Shown here: positions 12,701 to 21,253 of the stretch, one piece after another
How positions within the stretch are numbered: the first letter of the stretch is position 1
Layout: every line of letters begins with the position of its first letter
Notes under the pieces: generated by a model
Told to the model about the DNA's origin: nothing
Database searches by the model: none
What the model saw: the letters and a program-made list of their open reading frames with translations, nothing else
Position numbers and translations under genes: made by a program
Origin: Salvelinus alpinus
Taxonomy: Eukaryota; Chordata; Actinopteri; Salmoniformes; Salmonidae
Assembly: GCF_045679555.1 (NCBI RefSeq)
Contig: NC_092115.1
Location: 36,774,728 to 36,838,727, forward strand
Direction of reading: 5' to 3'
Length of the DNA stretch: 64,000 bases

Positions 12701-13260
12701 ATCTCAAGGCCATCAGACTGTTAAACAGCCACCACTAACATTTAGCGGCCGCTGCCAACATACTGACCCAACTCCAGCCACTTTAAAAATGGGAATTGAT
12801 GGAAATTATGTAAAAATGTACCACTAGCCACTTTAAACAATGCCACTTAATACAATGTTTACATACCCTACATTACCCATCTCATATGTATATACTGTAC
12901 TCTATATCATCTACTGCATCTTGCCATCTTTATGTAATACATGTACCACTAGCCACTTTAAACTATGCCACTTTATGTTTACATACCCTACAGTACTCAT
13001 CTCATATGTATATACCGTACTCTATACCATCTACTGCATCTGCCATGCCGTTCTGTACCACCACTCATTCATATATCTTTATGTACATATTCTTTATCCC
13101 TTTACACTTGTGTGTGTGTGTAAGGTAGTAGTTGTGGAATTGTTAGGTTAGATTACTGTTGGTTATTACTGCATTGTCGGAACTAGAAGCACAAGCATTT
13201 CGCTACACTCGCATTAACATCTGCTAACCATGTGTATGTGACTAATAAAATTTGATTTGA
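9770..13260 (+). mobile_element. Near full-length LINE retrotransposon with intact ORF
   Basis: A short GC-rich 5' leader (aagttccggcgccg) precedes the ORF, and a 3' UTR of about 520 bp ends gtgactaataaaatttgat. Two imperfect tandem copies of a roughly 120-bp segment (accactagccactttaaac, then catctcatatgtatatac) sit in the 3' UTR at about 12830-13075. The element lies inside a TTAA-type DNA element, just short of its right end. An uninterrupted ORF marks it as one of the youngest LINE copies in the window. Confidence 0.88.
9793..12738 (+). CDS. LINE polyprotein: AP-like endonuclease + reverse transcriptase
   Basis: This is the self-replication protein of a non-LTR retrotransposon: an endonuclease nicks the target and the reverse transcriptase primes from the nick. 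The frame is open from a TTG at 9763, but the first ATG, at 9793 in good context (gagATGg), gives 981 residues. Endonuclease residues visible are E143 (CFTETWL), D266 (VAGDFNKA) and D316-H317 (GKADHDS). RT motifs include [12 protein letters not shown]666 in FIDYSSAFNT, GAPQGCVLSPLL and the catalytic FADD at 753-756. Every expected catalytic position is present and no stop or frameshift interrupts it. No separate ORF1 was seen upstream. The family is L2/CR1/Rex-like by motif style; the exact clade needs a phylogeny. Confidence 0.92.
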   Translation: MAASLRVPWKICSILFFYVLFLTSVPQVILGFITYSREELLNIRLTSTHHRSYQEYDFPETDPVFCLPPNTMDLIPAGDPVRRRKRGKRGGLVVRLRRRAHRAPLPSILLANVQSLDNKVDEIRARVAFQRDIRDCNVLCFTETWLTQGTLTESVQPAGFFMHRADRNKHLSGKKRGGGVCLMINEKWCDHHNNTQELKSFCSPDLELLTIKCRPHYLPREFSSIIITAVYIPPQADTSMALNELYLTLCKLETTHPEAAFIVAGDFNKANLKTKLPKFYQHIDCATRAGKTLDHCYTNFRDAYKALPRPPFGKADHDSILLIPAYKQKLKQQAPTLRSVQRWSDQSESTLQDCFDHADWNMFRIASNNNIDEYADSVSEFIRKCIDDVVPTATIKTFPNQKPWIDGSIRVKLKARTTAFNQGKVTGSMTEYKQCSYSLRKAIKQAKSQYRDKIESQFNSSDTRGMWQGLQSITDYKKKTSPVADQDVLLPDRLNNFFARFEDNTVPLTRPPTKTCGLSFTAAEVSKTFKRVNPRKAAGPDGIPSRVLRACADQLAGVFTDIFNQSLSQSAVPTCFKRATIVPVPKKAKVTELNDYRPVALTSVIMKCFERLVKDHITSTLPDTLDPLQFAYRPNRSTDDAIATTLHTALTHLDKRNTHVRMLFIDYSSAFNTIVPSKLVIKLETLGLDPALCNWVLDFLTGRPQVVRVGNNISTPLILNTGAPQGCVLSPLLYSLFTHDCVAMHASNSIIKFADDTTVVGLITNNDETAYREEVRALGVWCQENNLTLNVNKTKEMIVDFRKQQREHPPIHIDGSVVEKVESFKFLGVHITDKLNWSTHTDSVVKKAQQRLFNLRRLKKFGLSPKALTNFYRCTIESILSGCITAWYGNCSAHNRKALQRVVRSAERITRGKLPALQDTYTTRCHRKAIKIIKDNNHPSHCLFTPLSSRRRGQYRCIKAGTERLKNSFYLKAIRLLNSHH

Positions 13261-13265
13261 AGAAG

Positions 13266-13612
13266 TTAAAGACCTGGAGAATAAACCCTCCTCCTCACAG
13301 CTGCCCATGTCCCTTAATGTTAATGATATGGTTGTTACTGACAAGGAGCACATGGCTGAGCTCTTTAATCACCACTTCATTAAGTCAGGATTCCTATTTG
13401 ACTCAGCCATGCCTCATTGCTCGTCCAACATTTCCTCATCTCCTAGCCCTTCTAATGTGACTAGCCCCGATGCTCCTCCCTCTTTTTCCCCTGCCCCGCT
13501 ACAAAGTTTCTCCCTGCAGGCAGTCACTGAATCCGAGGTGCTAAAGGAGCTCCTTAAACTTGACCCCCAAAAAACCATCTGGGTCAGATGGTTTAGATCC
13601 TTTCTTCTTTAA
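13266..13612 (+). pseudogene. LINE polyprotein piece (linker before RT)
   Basis: This piece encodes VKDLENKPSSSQLPMSLNVN, then MAELFNHHFIKSGFLFDSAMPH and ESEVLKELLKLDPQK, the segment between endonuclease and RT in RSg-1/L2-like LINEs. A one-base slip in an A run follows KLDPQK, and the piece ends in FFF at the next insertion (TTAA at 13609-13612). It continues at 15053, but the block normally found between these segments is missing, so the host copy was already deleted there or lost sequence on insertion. Confidence 0.75.
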
Positions 13613-15052
13613 ACTTCTTACGGCTGATATCCCGTTGACGGGATCGACTTGACAACAGCCAGTGAAAGTGCAGGGCGCCAAATTCAAACAACAGAAATCT
13701 CATAATCAAAATTCCTCAAACATACAAGTATTTTACACCATTTTAAAGATACACTTGATGTTAATCCCACCACAGTGTCCGATTTCAAAAAGGCTTTACA
13801 ACGAAAGCACACCATCTGATTATGTTAGGTCAGTACCTAGTCACAGAAAAACAGCCATTTTTCCAGCCAAAGAGAGGAGTCACAAAAAGCAGAAAGAGAT
13901 AAAATGAATCACTAACCTTTGATGATCTTCATCAGATGACACTCATAGGACCACATGTTACACAATACATGTATGTTTTGTTCGATAAAGTTCATATTTA
14001 TATCCAAAAATCTTAGTTTACATTGGCGCGTTATGTTCAGTAATGTTTTGCCTCCAAAACATCCGGTGATTTTGCAGAGAGCCACATCAATTTACAGAAA
14101 TACTCATCATAAATGTTGATGAAAATACAAGTGTTATACAAGGAACTTTAACTTCTCCTTAATGCAATCGCTGTGTCAGATTTTTAAAAAACTTTACGGA
14201 AAAAGCACACCATGCAACAATCTGAGTACGGTGCTCAGACACAAAAACAAGCCATACCTGGCATGTTGTAGAGTCAACAGAAGTCAGAAATAGCATTATA
14301 AATATTCACTTACCTTTGATGATCTTCATCAGAATGCACTCACAGGAACCCCAGTTCCACAATAAATGTTTGTTTTGTTCGATAAAGTCCATAATTTATG
14401 TCCAAATACCTCCCTTTTTGTTCGCGCGTTTAGTACACAAATCCAAACTCAGGAGGCGCGGGCAAGTCCAGGCGAAAGTTCAGACAGTCATATTACAGTT
14501 CGTAGAAACATGTCAAACGAAGTATAGAATCAATCTTTAGGATGTTTTTATCATAAATCTTCAATAATGTTTCAACCAGAGAATTCCTTTGTCTGTAGAA
14601 ATGCAATGGAACGCAGCTAACTCTCACGGGAGCGTGCGAGACTGAGCTCGTGGCACTCTGCCAGACCCCTGACTCAAACAGCTCTCATTCCCCCCTCCTT
14701 CACAGTAGAAGCATCAAACAAGGTTCTAAAGACTGTTGACATCTAGTGGAAGCCTTAGGAAGTGCAATATGACCCCATAGACACTGTATATTGGATAGGC
14801 AATAACTTGAAAACCTACAAACCTCAGATTTCCCACTTCCTGGTTGGATTTTTTTCTCAGGTTTTTGGCTGCCATATGAGTTCTGTTATACTCACAGACA
14901 TCATTCAAACAGTTTTAGAAACCTCAGAGTGTTTTCTATCAAAATCTACTAATAATATGCATATCCTAGCCTCTGGGCCTGAGTAGCAGGCAGTTAACTT
15001 TGGGCACGCTTTTCATCCGGACGTGAAAATACTGCCCCCTATACCAGTGAGG
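13613..15052 (-). mobile_element. TTAA-flanked DNA element, second larger copy (piggyBac-type)
   Basis: Bounded by TTAA at 13609-13612 and 15053-15056, the 1440-bp element starts acttcttacggctgatatcc and ends ccctataccagtgagg. It contains internal direct repeats: ttacctttgatgatcttcat with the following cactcacagg/cataggacc block and acaat.catgt.tgttttgttcg occur near 13913 and 14310. No transposase is encoded. It matches 8360-9770 and, in inverse orientation, 8501-8898, so three members of one family lie within 7 kb. Confidence 0.65.
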
Positions 15053-15525
15053 TTAAAGGCCAATTTCTATTTTGCCCTGTTTATCAAAAGTGTTGGAAAA
15101 ACGTGTCAATAATCAACTGACTGGCTTTCTTGAAGTCTATTGTATTCTTTCTGGTATGCAATCTGGTTTCCGCTCAGGTTATTGATGTGTCACTGCAACC
15201 TTAAAGGTCCTAAATTATGTCACCATTGCCCTAGATTCTAAGCAATGTTGTGCTACTATTTTTATTGACTTGGCCAAAGCTTTTCATACGGTAGACCATT
15301 CCATTCTTGTGGGCCGGCTAAGGACTATTGGTGTCTCTGACACCAATTTGGCATGGTTTGCTAACTACCTCAAAGAGTGCAGTGTATAAAGTCAGAACAT
15401 CTGCTGTCTCAGCCATTGCCTGTCACCAAGGGAGTACTCCAAGGCTCGATCCTATGCCCCACGCTCTTCTCAATTTACATCAACAACATAGCTCAGGCAG
15501 TAGGAAGCTCTCCCATCCATTTACG
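15053..15525 (+). pseudogene. LINE RT piece with palm motifs, broken
   Basis: The frame reads RPISILPCLSKVLEKRVNNQ and then MQSGFRSG. After frame changes come CCATIFIDLAKAFHTVDHSIL, corresponding to the first catalytic aspartate motif, and VTKGVLQGSILCPTLFSIYINNI, corresponding to the PQGSxLxPxLF motif. The next expected motif (YADD) is lost at the Tc1 junction at about 15526. Several frameshifts show it is dead. Confidence 0.8.
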
Positions 15526-16130
15526 GTTCGGAAAGTATTCAGACCCCTTGACTTTTTCCACATTTTGTTAGGTTACAGCCTTATTCTAAAATTGATTAAA
15601 TAGTTTTTTTCCCTCATCAATCTACACACAATACCCTATAATGACCAAGCAAAAACAGGTTTTTAGACAGTTTTTTATTTTTTATAAATGAGCAAAAATA
15701 TCACATTTACATAAGTATTCAGACACTTTTACTCAGTACTTTGTTGAAGCACATTTGGCAGCGATTTCAGCCTTGAGTCTTCTTGGGCATGACGCTACAA
15801 GCTTGGTACACCTGTATTTGGGGAGTCTCTCCCATTCTTCTCTGCAGAACCTCTCAAGCTCTGTCAGGGAGGATGGGGAGCGTTGATGCACAGCTATTTT
15901 CAGTTCTCTCCAGAGATGTTGAATCAGGTTCAAGTCCGGGCTCTGGCTTGGCCACTCAAGGACATTCAGAGTCTTGTTCCGAAGCCCCTCCTGCGTTGTC
16001 TTGGCCGTATGCTTAGGGTCATTGTCCTATTGGAAGGTGAACCTTTGCCCCAGTCTGAGGTTTTGAGCGCTCTAGAGCAGGTTTTCATCAAGGATCTCTA
16101 TACTTTGCTCAATTAATCTTTGCCTCAATC
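15526..16130 (-). mobile_element. Truncated Tc1-like transposon
   Basis: The sequence begins with a Tc1 inverted terminal repeat (ttcggaaagtattcagaccc) and runs into antisense transposase. The minus strand at 15733-15933 encodes MNLIQHLWRELKIAVHQRSP, the Tc1 region around the final catalytic acidic residue (canonical DLNPIEHLW). It breaks off near 16130, so about the first half of the transposase and the other terminal repeat are missing. It is inserted in the LINE RT piece. Confidence 0.85.
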
Positions 16131-16139
16131 TTGACTAAA

Positions 16140-16262
16140 CAATCAAGTCAAATCCAATTGTATTTGTCACATGCGCCGAATACAACAGGTGTAGGCCTTA
16201 CAGTGAAATGCTTACTTACAAGTCCTTAACCAACAATGCAGTTTTAAGAAGAAGAAAAAAAT
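16140..16262 (-). mobile_element. Antisense LINE 3' tail
   Basis: The plus strand reads aagtcaaatccaattgtatt, tgtcacatgcgccgaataca and acttacaagtccttaaccaa, the reverse complement of the tail that ends the LINE at 39360-39447. Only the tail remains, consistent with extreme 5' truncation at insertion. Confidence 0.8.
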
Positions 16263-16267
16263 ATATA

Positions 16268-16828
16268 CACTGCTCAAAAAAATAAAGGGAACACTTAAAC
16301 AACACAATGTAACTCCAAGTCAATCACACTTCTGTGAAATCAAACTGTCCACTTAGGAAGCAACACTGATTGACAATAAATTTCACATGCTGTTGTGCAA
16401 ATGGAATAGACAACAGGTGGAAATTATAGGCAATTAGCAAGACACCCCCAATAAAGGAGTGGTTCTGCAGGTGGTGACCACAGACCGCTTCTCAGTTCCT
16501 ATGCTTCCTGGCTGATGTTTTGGTCACTTTTGAATGCTGGCGGTGCTTTCACTCTAGTGGTAGCATGAGACGGAGTCTACAACCCACACAAGTGGCTCAG
16601 GTAGTGCAGCTCATCCAGGATGGCACATCAATGCGAGCTGTGGCAAGAAGGTTTGCTGTGTCTGTCAGCGTAGTGTCCAGAGCATGGAGGCGCTACCAGG
16701 AGACAGGCCAGTACATCAGGAGACGTGGAGGAGGCCGTAGGAGGGCAACAACCCAGCAGCAGGACTGCTACCTCCGCCTTTGTGCAAGGAGGAGCCCTGC
16801 AAAATGACCTCCAGCAGGCCACTTCTGG
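16268..16828 (+). mobile_element. Truncated Tc1/mariner element with HTH domain
   Basis: The left inverted repeat begins cactgctcaaaaaaataaag just after TA. The frame from 16562 gives about 82 codons ([60 protein letters not shown]), a paired helix-turn-helix DNA-binding domain ending in a GRRR nuclear-localisation/AT-hook-like stretch, as in the N-terminus of Tc1 transposases. The DDE catalytic domain is absent; the frame stops at about 16807. It belongs to a Tc1 family different from the other copies in this window, judged by its terminal repeat. Confidence 0.82.
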
Positions 16829-17036
16829 CTGTGCACAGAAGTGAACTGGCCATCCCTCGTAGCCTGGTTCCTCTAGGTTTCTTCCTAGGTTCCTGCCTTT
16901 CTAGGGAGTTTTTCTGTGCTTCTATACCTGCATTGCTTGCTGTTTGGGGGTTTTAGGCTGGGTTTCTGTACAGCACTTTGTGACATCGGCTGATGTAAAA
17001 AGGGCTTTATGTATAAATTTGATTGATTGACGCTTT
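16829..17036 (+). mobile_element. Retroelement 3' tail ending in ttgattga repeats
   Basis: The block tagcctggttcctctaggtt, cctttctagggagtttttct and tttaggctgggtttctgtac ends in a short ttgattga microsatellite, as 3' ends of L2-type retroelements do. There is no coding content. The family is recognised from its general teleost tail pattern only. Confidence 0.6.
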
Positions 17037-17092
17037 TTTTATTAGGCTTCACTCCCCCCTATCTGGGATACCTACTGCAGCACTCATCCTCC

Positions 17093-17320
17093 ACATTTTT
17101 TGTTTTATTTTATTTAACTAGTCAAGTCAGTTAAGAACAAATGCGTATTTACAATGATGGCCAAACCCTAACCCGGACGACGCTGGGCCAATTGTGCGCC
17201 GCCCTATGGAACTCCCAATCACGGCCGGTTTTGATACAGCCTGGAATCGAACCAGAGTCTGTAGTGACACCTCTAGCACTGAGATGCAGTGCCTTAGACC
17301 GCTGCGCCACTCGGGAGCCC
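17093..17320 (-). mobile_element. tRNA-derived SINE (HpaI-type), antisense
   Basis: On the minus strand it reads gggctcccgagtggcgcagc (A box TGGCGCAGCGGT), then a B box at ggttcgattccag, the conserved body gattgggagttccatagggc and the tail cttaactgact..ctagttaaataaa. The tail matches RSg-1-type LINEs, which are thought to supply its retrotransposition machinery. It splits the LINE between LLQHSSS and NTRSASHIL. Confidence 0.9.
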
Positions 17321-17850
17321 ATATACAACACCCGTTCTGCCAGTCACATTCTGTTAAAGGTCCCCAAAGCACACACATCCCTGGGACCCTCCTCTTTTCA
17401 GTTTGCTGTAGCTAGTGACTGGAATGAGCTGCAAAAAACACTCAAACTGGACAGTTTTATCTCCATCCCTTCATTCAAAGACTCAATCATAGACACCCTT
17501 ACTAACAGTTGTGGCTGCTTCGCATGATGTAATGTTGTCTCTACCTTCTTGCCTTTGCTGTTGTCTCTGCCCAGTAATGTTTGTACCATGTTTTGTGCAG
17601 CTACCATGTTGTGCTGCTGTCATGTTGTGTTGCTACCATGTTGTTGTCATGTGGTGTTGCTACCATGCTATGTTGTTGTTCTAGGTCTCTCTATGTAGTG
17701 TTGTGGTGTCTCTCTTGTTGTGATGTGTGTTTTGTCCTATATCTTTTTTATTTCTTCCCAGCCCCCATCCTGGAGGCCTTTTTACCTTTTGGTAGGCCAT
17801 CATTGTAAATAAGAATTTGTTCTTAACTGACTTGCCTAGTTAAATTAAAT
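17321..17850 (+). pseudogene. LINE C-terminal end and 3' UTR
   Basis: The frame encodes NTRSASHILLKVPKAHTSLG, then SSFQFAVASDWNELQKTLKL and DSFISIPSFKDSIIDTLTNS, ending in a stop at 17525-17527. The 3' UTR is rich in imperfect ttgctaccatgttgt-type repeats (about 17585-17700) and ends catcattgtaaataagaatt then gacttgcctagttaaatta. It is the 3' terminus of the split LINE that starts near 8295. Confidence 0.85.
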
Positions 17851-18489
17851 ATATATTTGAAATCCAAAGTTGAACTTGCCAGAGGCATTTCACTGTACTT
17901 GTGTGCCACGTGACAATAAAACTTTAAACTGCATTAGTAGTATAGGGCTCGTGGACATCGTCCTTAGTTGCAAACAGTCACCATTGTGTGTTTGTGTGTG
18001 TGTGAGAGAGAGTGTGTTGTGTGCGTGCTTGCATACTTGTGGTGCATCTTTGTAAAACTTCAGATGCCTTCAGTCTGTTTCTGAGAAACTAGTCATTAGG
18101 GTAGTAAATAAATAGTGGTTTCCATGGGAACTGTCTCTGTTTCTTAGCAACATATACAAATAATGTGAACAACAACAAAGAAGTACCTGCAAAATAATTT
18201 CTTGGTAGCCATTGACTGATAACATATTGTTATAGGCTACAGATGTAATATTATACCATTGAAGGACATTGCCTGCTATAAATATGAACCATTATGCCAA
18301 ATGAAACTGTAATAACTAAATGACAATCAATTGAATTAATAAACCTGTAATTATTTTCATTAGTTTACAGTGCCTTCAGAGAGTATTCATACCCCTTGAC
18401 TTATTCCACATTTTGTTGTTACAGCCTGAATTCAAAATGGATTAAATAGATTTTGTTTCACCCATTCACACACAATAACCCATAATGAC

Positions 18490-18704
18490 TGTAGTATCTG
18501 GGATCTACATCTGTTTATATTAGATACTATGCTGTTACTAAGCGGTGATGTATTACGACAGTGTTACGTTACTACACCTAATAGGAAATGCACATGCGCA
18601 CTAGTGTGCCCGGGAACTGTAGAGCTCGAGAGGTTTTGACTAAACGAAAACTAACTGTACTCCCGTCTCCTGCCTGGTCATTTCTCCACAAGACAAATAT
18701 TACA
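18490..18704. mobile_element. Solo LTR inside Tc1, 5-bp target duplication
   Basis: The 215-bp insertion begins tgtagtatctgggatct and ends caaatattaca, the TG..CA ends of retroviral-type LTRs. It is flanked by identical atgac at 18485-18489 and 18705-18709. Removing it with one copy of the duplication restores the Tc1 sequence (cccataatgacaaagtgaaa). No internal region is present, as after LTR-LTR recombination. The short length and tgtagtat start are reminiscent of Copia LTRs, but that is only a guess. Confidence 0.75.
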
Positions 18705-20060
18705 ATGACAAAGTGAAAACATGTATTTAGAAGTGTGTGCAAATTTATTGACGATGAAATACAGAAATATCTAATTCAGCCTAAGTATTCACACCCCTGA
18801 GTCAATACATGTTAAAATCACCTTTGGCAGCAATTACAGCTGTGAGTCTTTCTGGGTAAGTCTCTAAGAGCTTTGCAAACCTGGATTGTATAATATTTGC
18901 ACATTATTATTTTAAAAATTGTTCTAGCTCTGTCAAGTTGGTTGTTCATTGCTAGACAGCCATTTTCAAGTCTTGCCATACATTTTCAAGGCGATTTAAG
19001 TCAAAACTGTAACTAGGCCACTCAGGAACATTCAATGTCATCTTGGTAAGCAACTCCAGTGTATATTTGGCCTTGTCTTTTAGGTTATTGCTGAAAGGTG
19101 AATTTGTCTCCCAGTGTCTGTTGGAAAGTAGACTGAACCAGGTTTTCTTCCATGAATTTTGTCTATGCTTAGCTCTATTCTGTTTATTGTCATCCTAAAA
19201 AAATCCCTAGTCCTTGCCAATGACAAGCATACCCACAACATGATGCAGCCACCACCATGGTTTAAAATATGAAGAGTGGTACTTAGTGATGTGTTGTGTT
19301 GGATTTGCCCCAAACATAACGCTTTGTATTCAGGACATACATTTTATTCCTTTGCCACATTTTTAACAGTTTTACTTTAGTGCATTATTACAATGCATGT
19401 TTTGTAATAGTTTGTTTTCTGTACAGGCTTCCTTTTCACTCTTGTCGTTTAGGTTAGTATTGTGGCGTAACTACAATGTCGTTGATCCATTCTCAGTTTT
19501 CTATCACAGCCATTACACTCTAACTGTTTAAGTCACCATGGTGAAATCCCTGAGCGGTTTCCTTCCTCTCCAGCAACTGAGTTAGGTAGGACGCCTGTAT
19601 CTTTGTAGTGATTGGATGTAGTTATACACCATCCAGTGTAATTAATAACTTCACCATGCTCAAAGGGATATTCAATGTCTGCTTTTTATTTGTTACCCAT
19701 CTACCAATAGGTGCTCTTGCGTGGCATTGGAAAACCTACCTAGACTTTGTGGTTGAATCTGTGTTTGAAATTCACTGCTCAGCTGAGGGATCTTACACAT
19801 AATTGTATGTGGGGTACAGAGATGAGATAGTCATTGAATCATTTAAAACACTATTATTGCACTCAGTCCATGCAACTTATTATGTGGCTTTCCATAACAA
19901 AGTGGTTAAATACTTATTGACTCAAGACATTTCCCCTTTTCGTTTAATTAATTTGTAAAAAATTATAAAATCATAATTCCTCTTTGAAATTATGGGTCAT
20001 TTTGTGTAGGCTAGTGACACAAAATCTCAATGTAATCCATTTTAAATTCATACTGTAACA

Positions 20061-21194
20061 AAGGCCTGGGCGATTCGGCCCCCGACCTAATTCAATACGG
20101 CCCGCAGAATAATGCTCTGATCACATAAAGAATTTGCGATCGTAAACGTATTTGTTTACCAAATAAAAAGCCCAATGAATACTCGCCTTTGTGTAATGAT
20201 TTAACTCTTGAAGGCACGTATAAATAACAACTGCACGAGGACAGAGTGACTGACAGGCTGACACATACGTTAGTTACAAATAGTAGCTTGCTAGAAATTG
20301 CGCAAAAATTCGTTTTTCAAAGATTTCAATGAAAAGGAAAGTAGACAATGAATGTAGGGTGTTTTTTGGCCTTTTTCAACATCAGATGTACAGCATTGTC
20401 AAAGCCTCAAGGGAAAATTACTCCTGACCCGCCAAGTAGAAGCCAACAATCTCACCCACCTTCCGCCACTACTATTCGTCTGTTTCCTATCACATGACCA
20501 GAGGGCGTATACGTCGCTGCTGAGTGCTTTGAACCGTGAGTTTTCTCAACGTTTTGAGAATTTGAAGGTGTTGGAAAATGACATGCTGTTGGTGACAGGC
20601 TCCTTTCACCTTAAATGTGGATAACGTTCCCACTGACCTGCAACTTGAGCTTATCGATCTTCAGTCTGATGCAGTGATTGGAGAACTATTCAAAACAATG
20701 TCACTGACGAGGTTCTATGCATCTCTTAATGAACAAAACTTTCCAAAGATTAGGAGTCATGCTCAGAAGATGTTTGTACTGTTTGGGTCAACCTATGTAT
20801 GTGAACAGTTTCAGAAATCCTGCGCATAGCGACGTCAGAAACTATAACGTTACCTGACTTCGCTGCCCATCTGAGACTTCACTGCTCAGACTGATTGAGT
20901 AATTTAAATGATAGGTTGAGCTCTCTTTCTTGTGTTTTTGTGCATACCCGTTAACAAGAGTTCTGGTGCTGAATGTACAGTGTACCTTTCCCTCCGTGTA
21001 GTTCATTGCATTTTTAAGCATGAAAATACCTACCAAAAGGAGAACATGGATGTGGTGTATTTCTGTGAATGTTAAAAAAGTAAAATAAGTAGCATATCTG
21101 GACGTGATTTATAATCCTGTAATATGATTCTGGCCCGCGATGGCAAAAATATATTCTAATGTGGCCCTCCATGGAAAATAATTGCCCAGGCCTG
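20061..21194 (+). mobile_element. hAT transposon relic inserted in Tc1
   Basis: The ends are aaggcctgggcgattcggcc and ttgcccaggcctg, inverted relative to each other, and the 8-bp flanks ctgtaaca (20053-20060) and cagtaaca (21195-21202) differ at one position. hAT elements make 8-bp duplications. Internal sequence with repeated ggcccgc/tggccct blocks near both ends and a hAT transposase relic supports the assignment. At 1.1 kb it is internally deleted. Confidence 0.85.
20320..20900 (+). pseudogene. hAT transposase relic (GTF2IRD2/ZBED-like)
   Basis: The broken frame opens with MKRKVDNECRVF at about 20330, like the N-terminus of Charlie-type hAT transposases. After a large deletion it gives LLSALNREFSQRFENLKVLEN, NVPTDLQLELIDLQSDAVIG and SLNEQNFPKIRSHAQKMFVL then FGSTYVCEQ, the C-terminal hAT dimerisation domain (70 codons open at 20617-20829). 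Past TYVCEQ another deletion joins to the extreme C-terminus (about 20820-20880). The DDE catalytic core is missing. Similar domains occur in domesticated host proteins such as GTF2IRD2, but this copy is decayed and within TIRs, so it is a transposon relic. Confidence 0.8.
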
Positions 21195-21253
21195 CAGTAA
21201 CACAACAAAATGTGGAAAATCTAAAGGGGTGTAAATACTTGCTGAAGGCACTG

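Larger units (their letters stand above)
8295..17850 (+). mobile_element. LINE (RSg-1/L2-like) split by many nested insertions
   Basis: Pieces of one plus-strand LINE run in order: about 8295-8359 (NPKKFWKTV), 13266-13612 (VKDLENKPSS, ELFNHHFIKSGFLF), 15053-15525 (RPISILPCLSKVLEKRV, IDLAKAFHTVDH), 17037-17092 (GFTPPYLGYLLQHSSS) and 17321-17850 (NTRSASHILLKVP, FQFAVASDWNELQ, then the 3' UTR ending in the cttaactgacttgcctagtt tail). Between them lie, in order, a TTAA-type element holding a complete LINE, a second TTAA element, a Tc1 fragment, a LINE tail, another Tc1 fragment, another retroelement tail and a SINE. The order and frame of the pieces show a single host copy. It is non-functional. 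Confidence 0.8.
18368..21253 (-). mobile_element. Old Tc1-like transposon carrying two later insertions
   Basis: The left end cagtgccttcagagagtatt follows TA (18366-18367), and the right end is its inverse, tgctgaaggcactg. Antisense transposase traces include MGQIQHNTSLSTTLHILNHG and HGGGCIMLWVC at 19080-19313, and text corresponding to the catalytic region is much mutated. Subtracting the solo LTR (18490-18704) and the hAT element (20061-21194) leaves about 1.5 kb, the normal Tc1 size. It is dead and older than both insertions. Confidence 0.85.
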
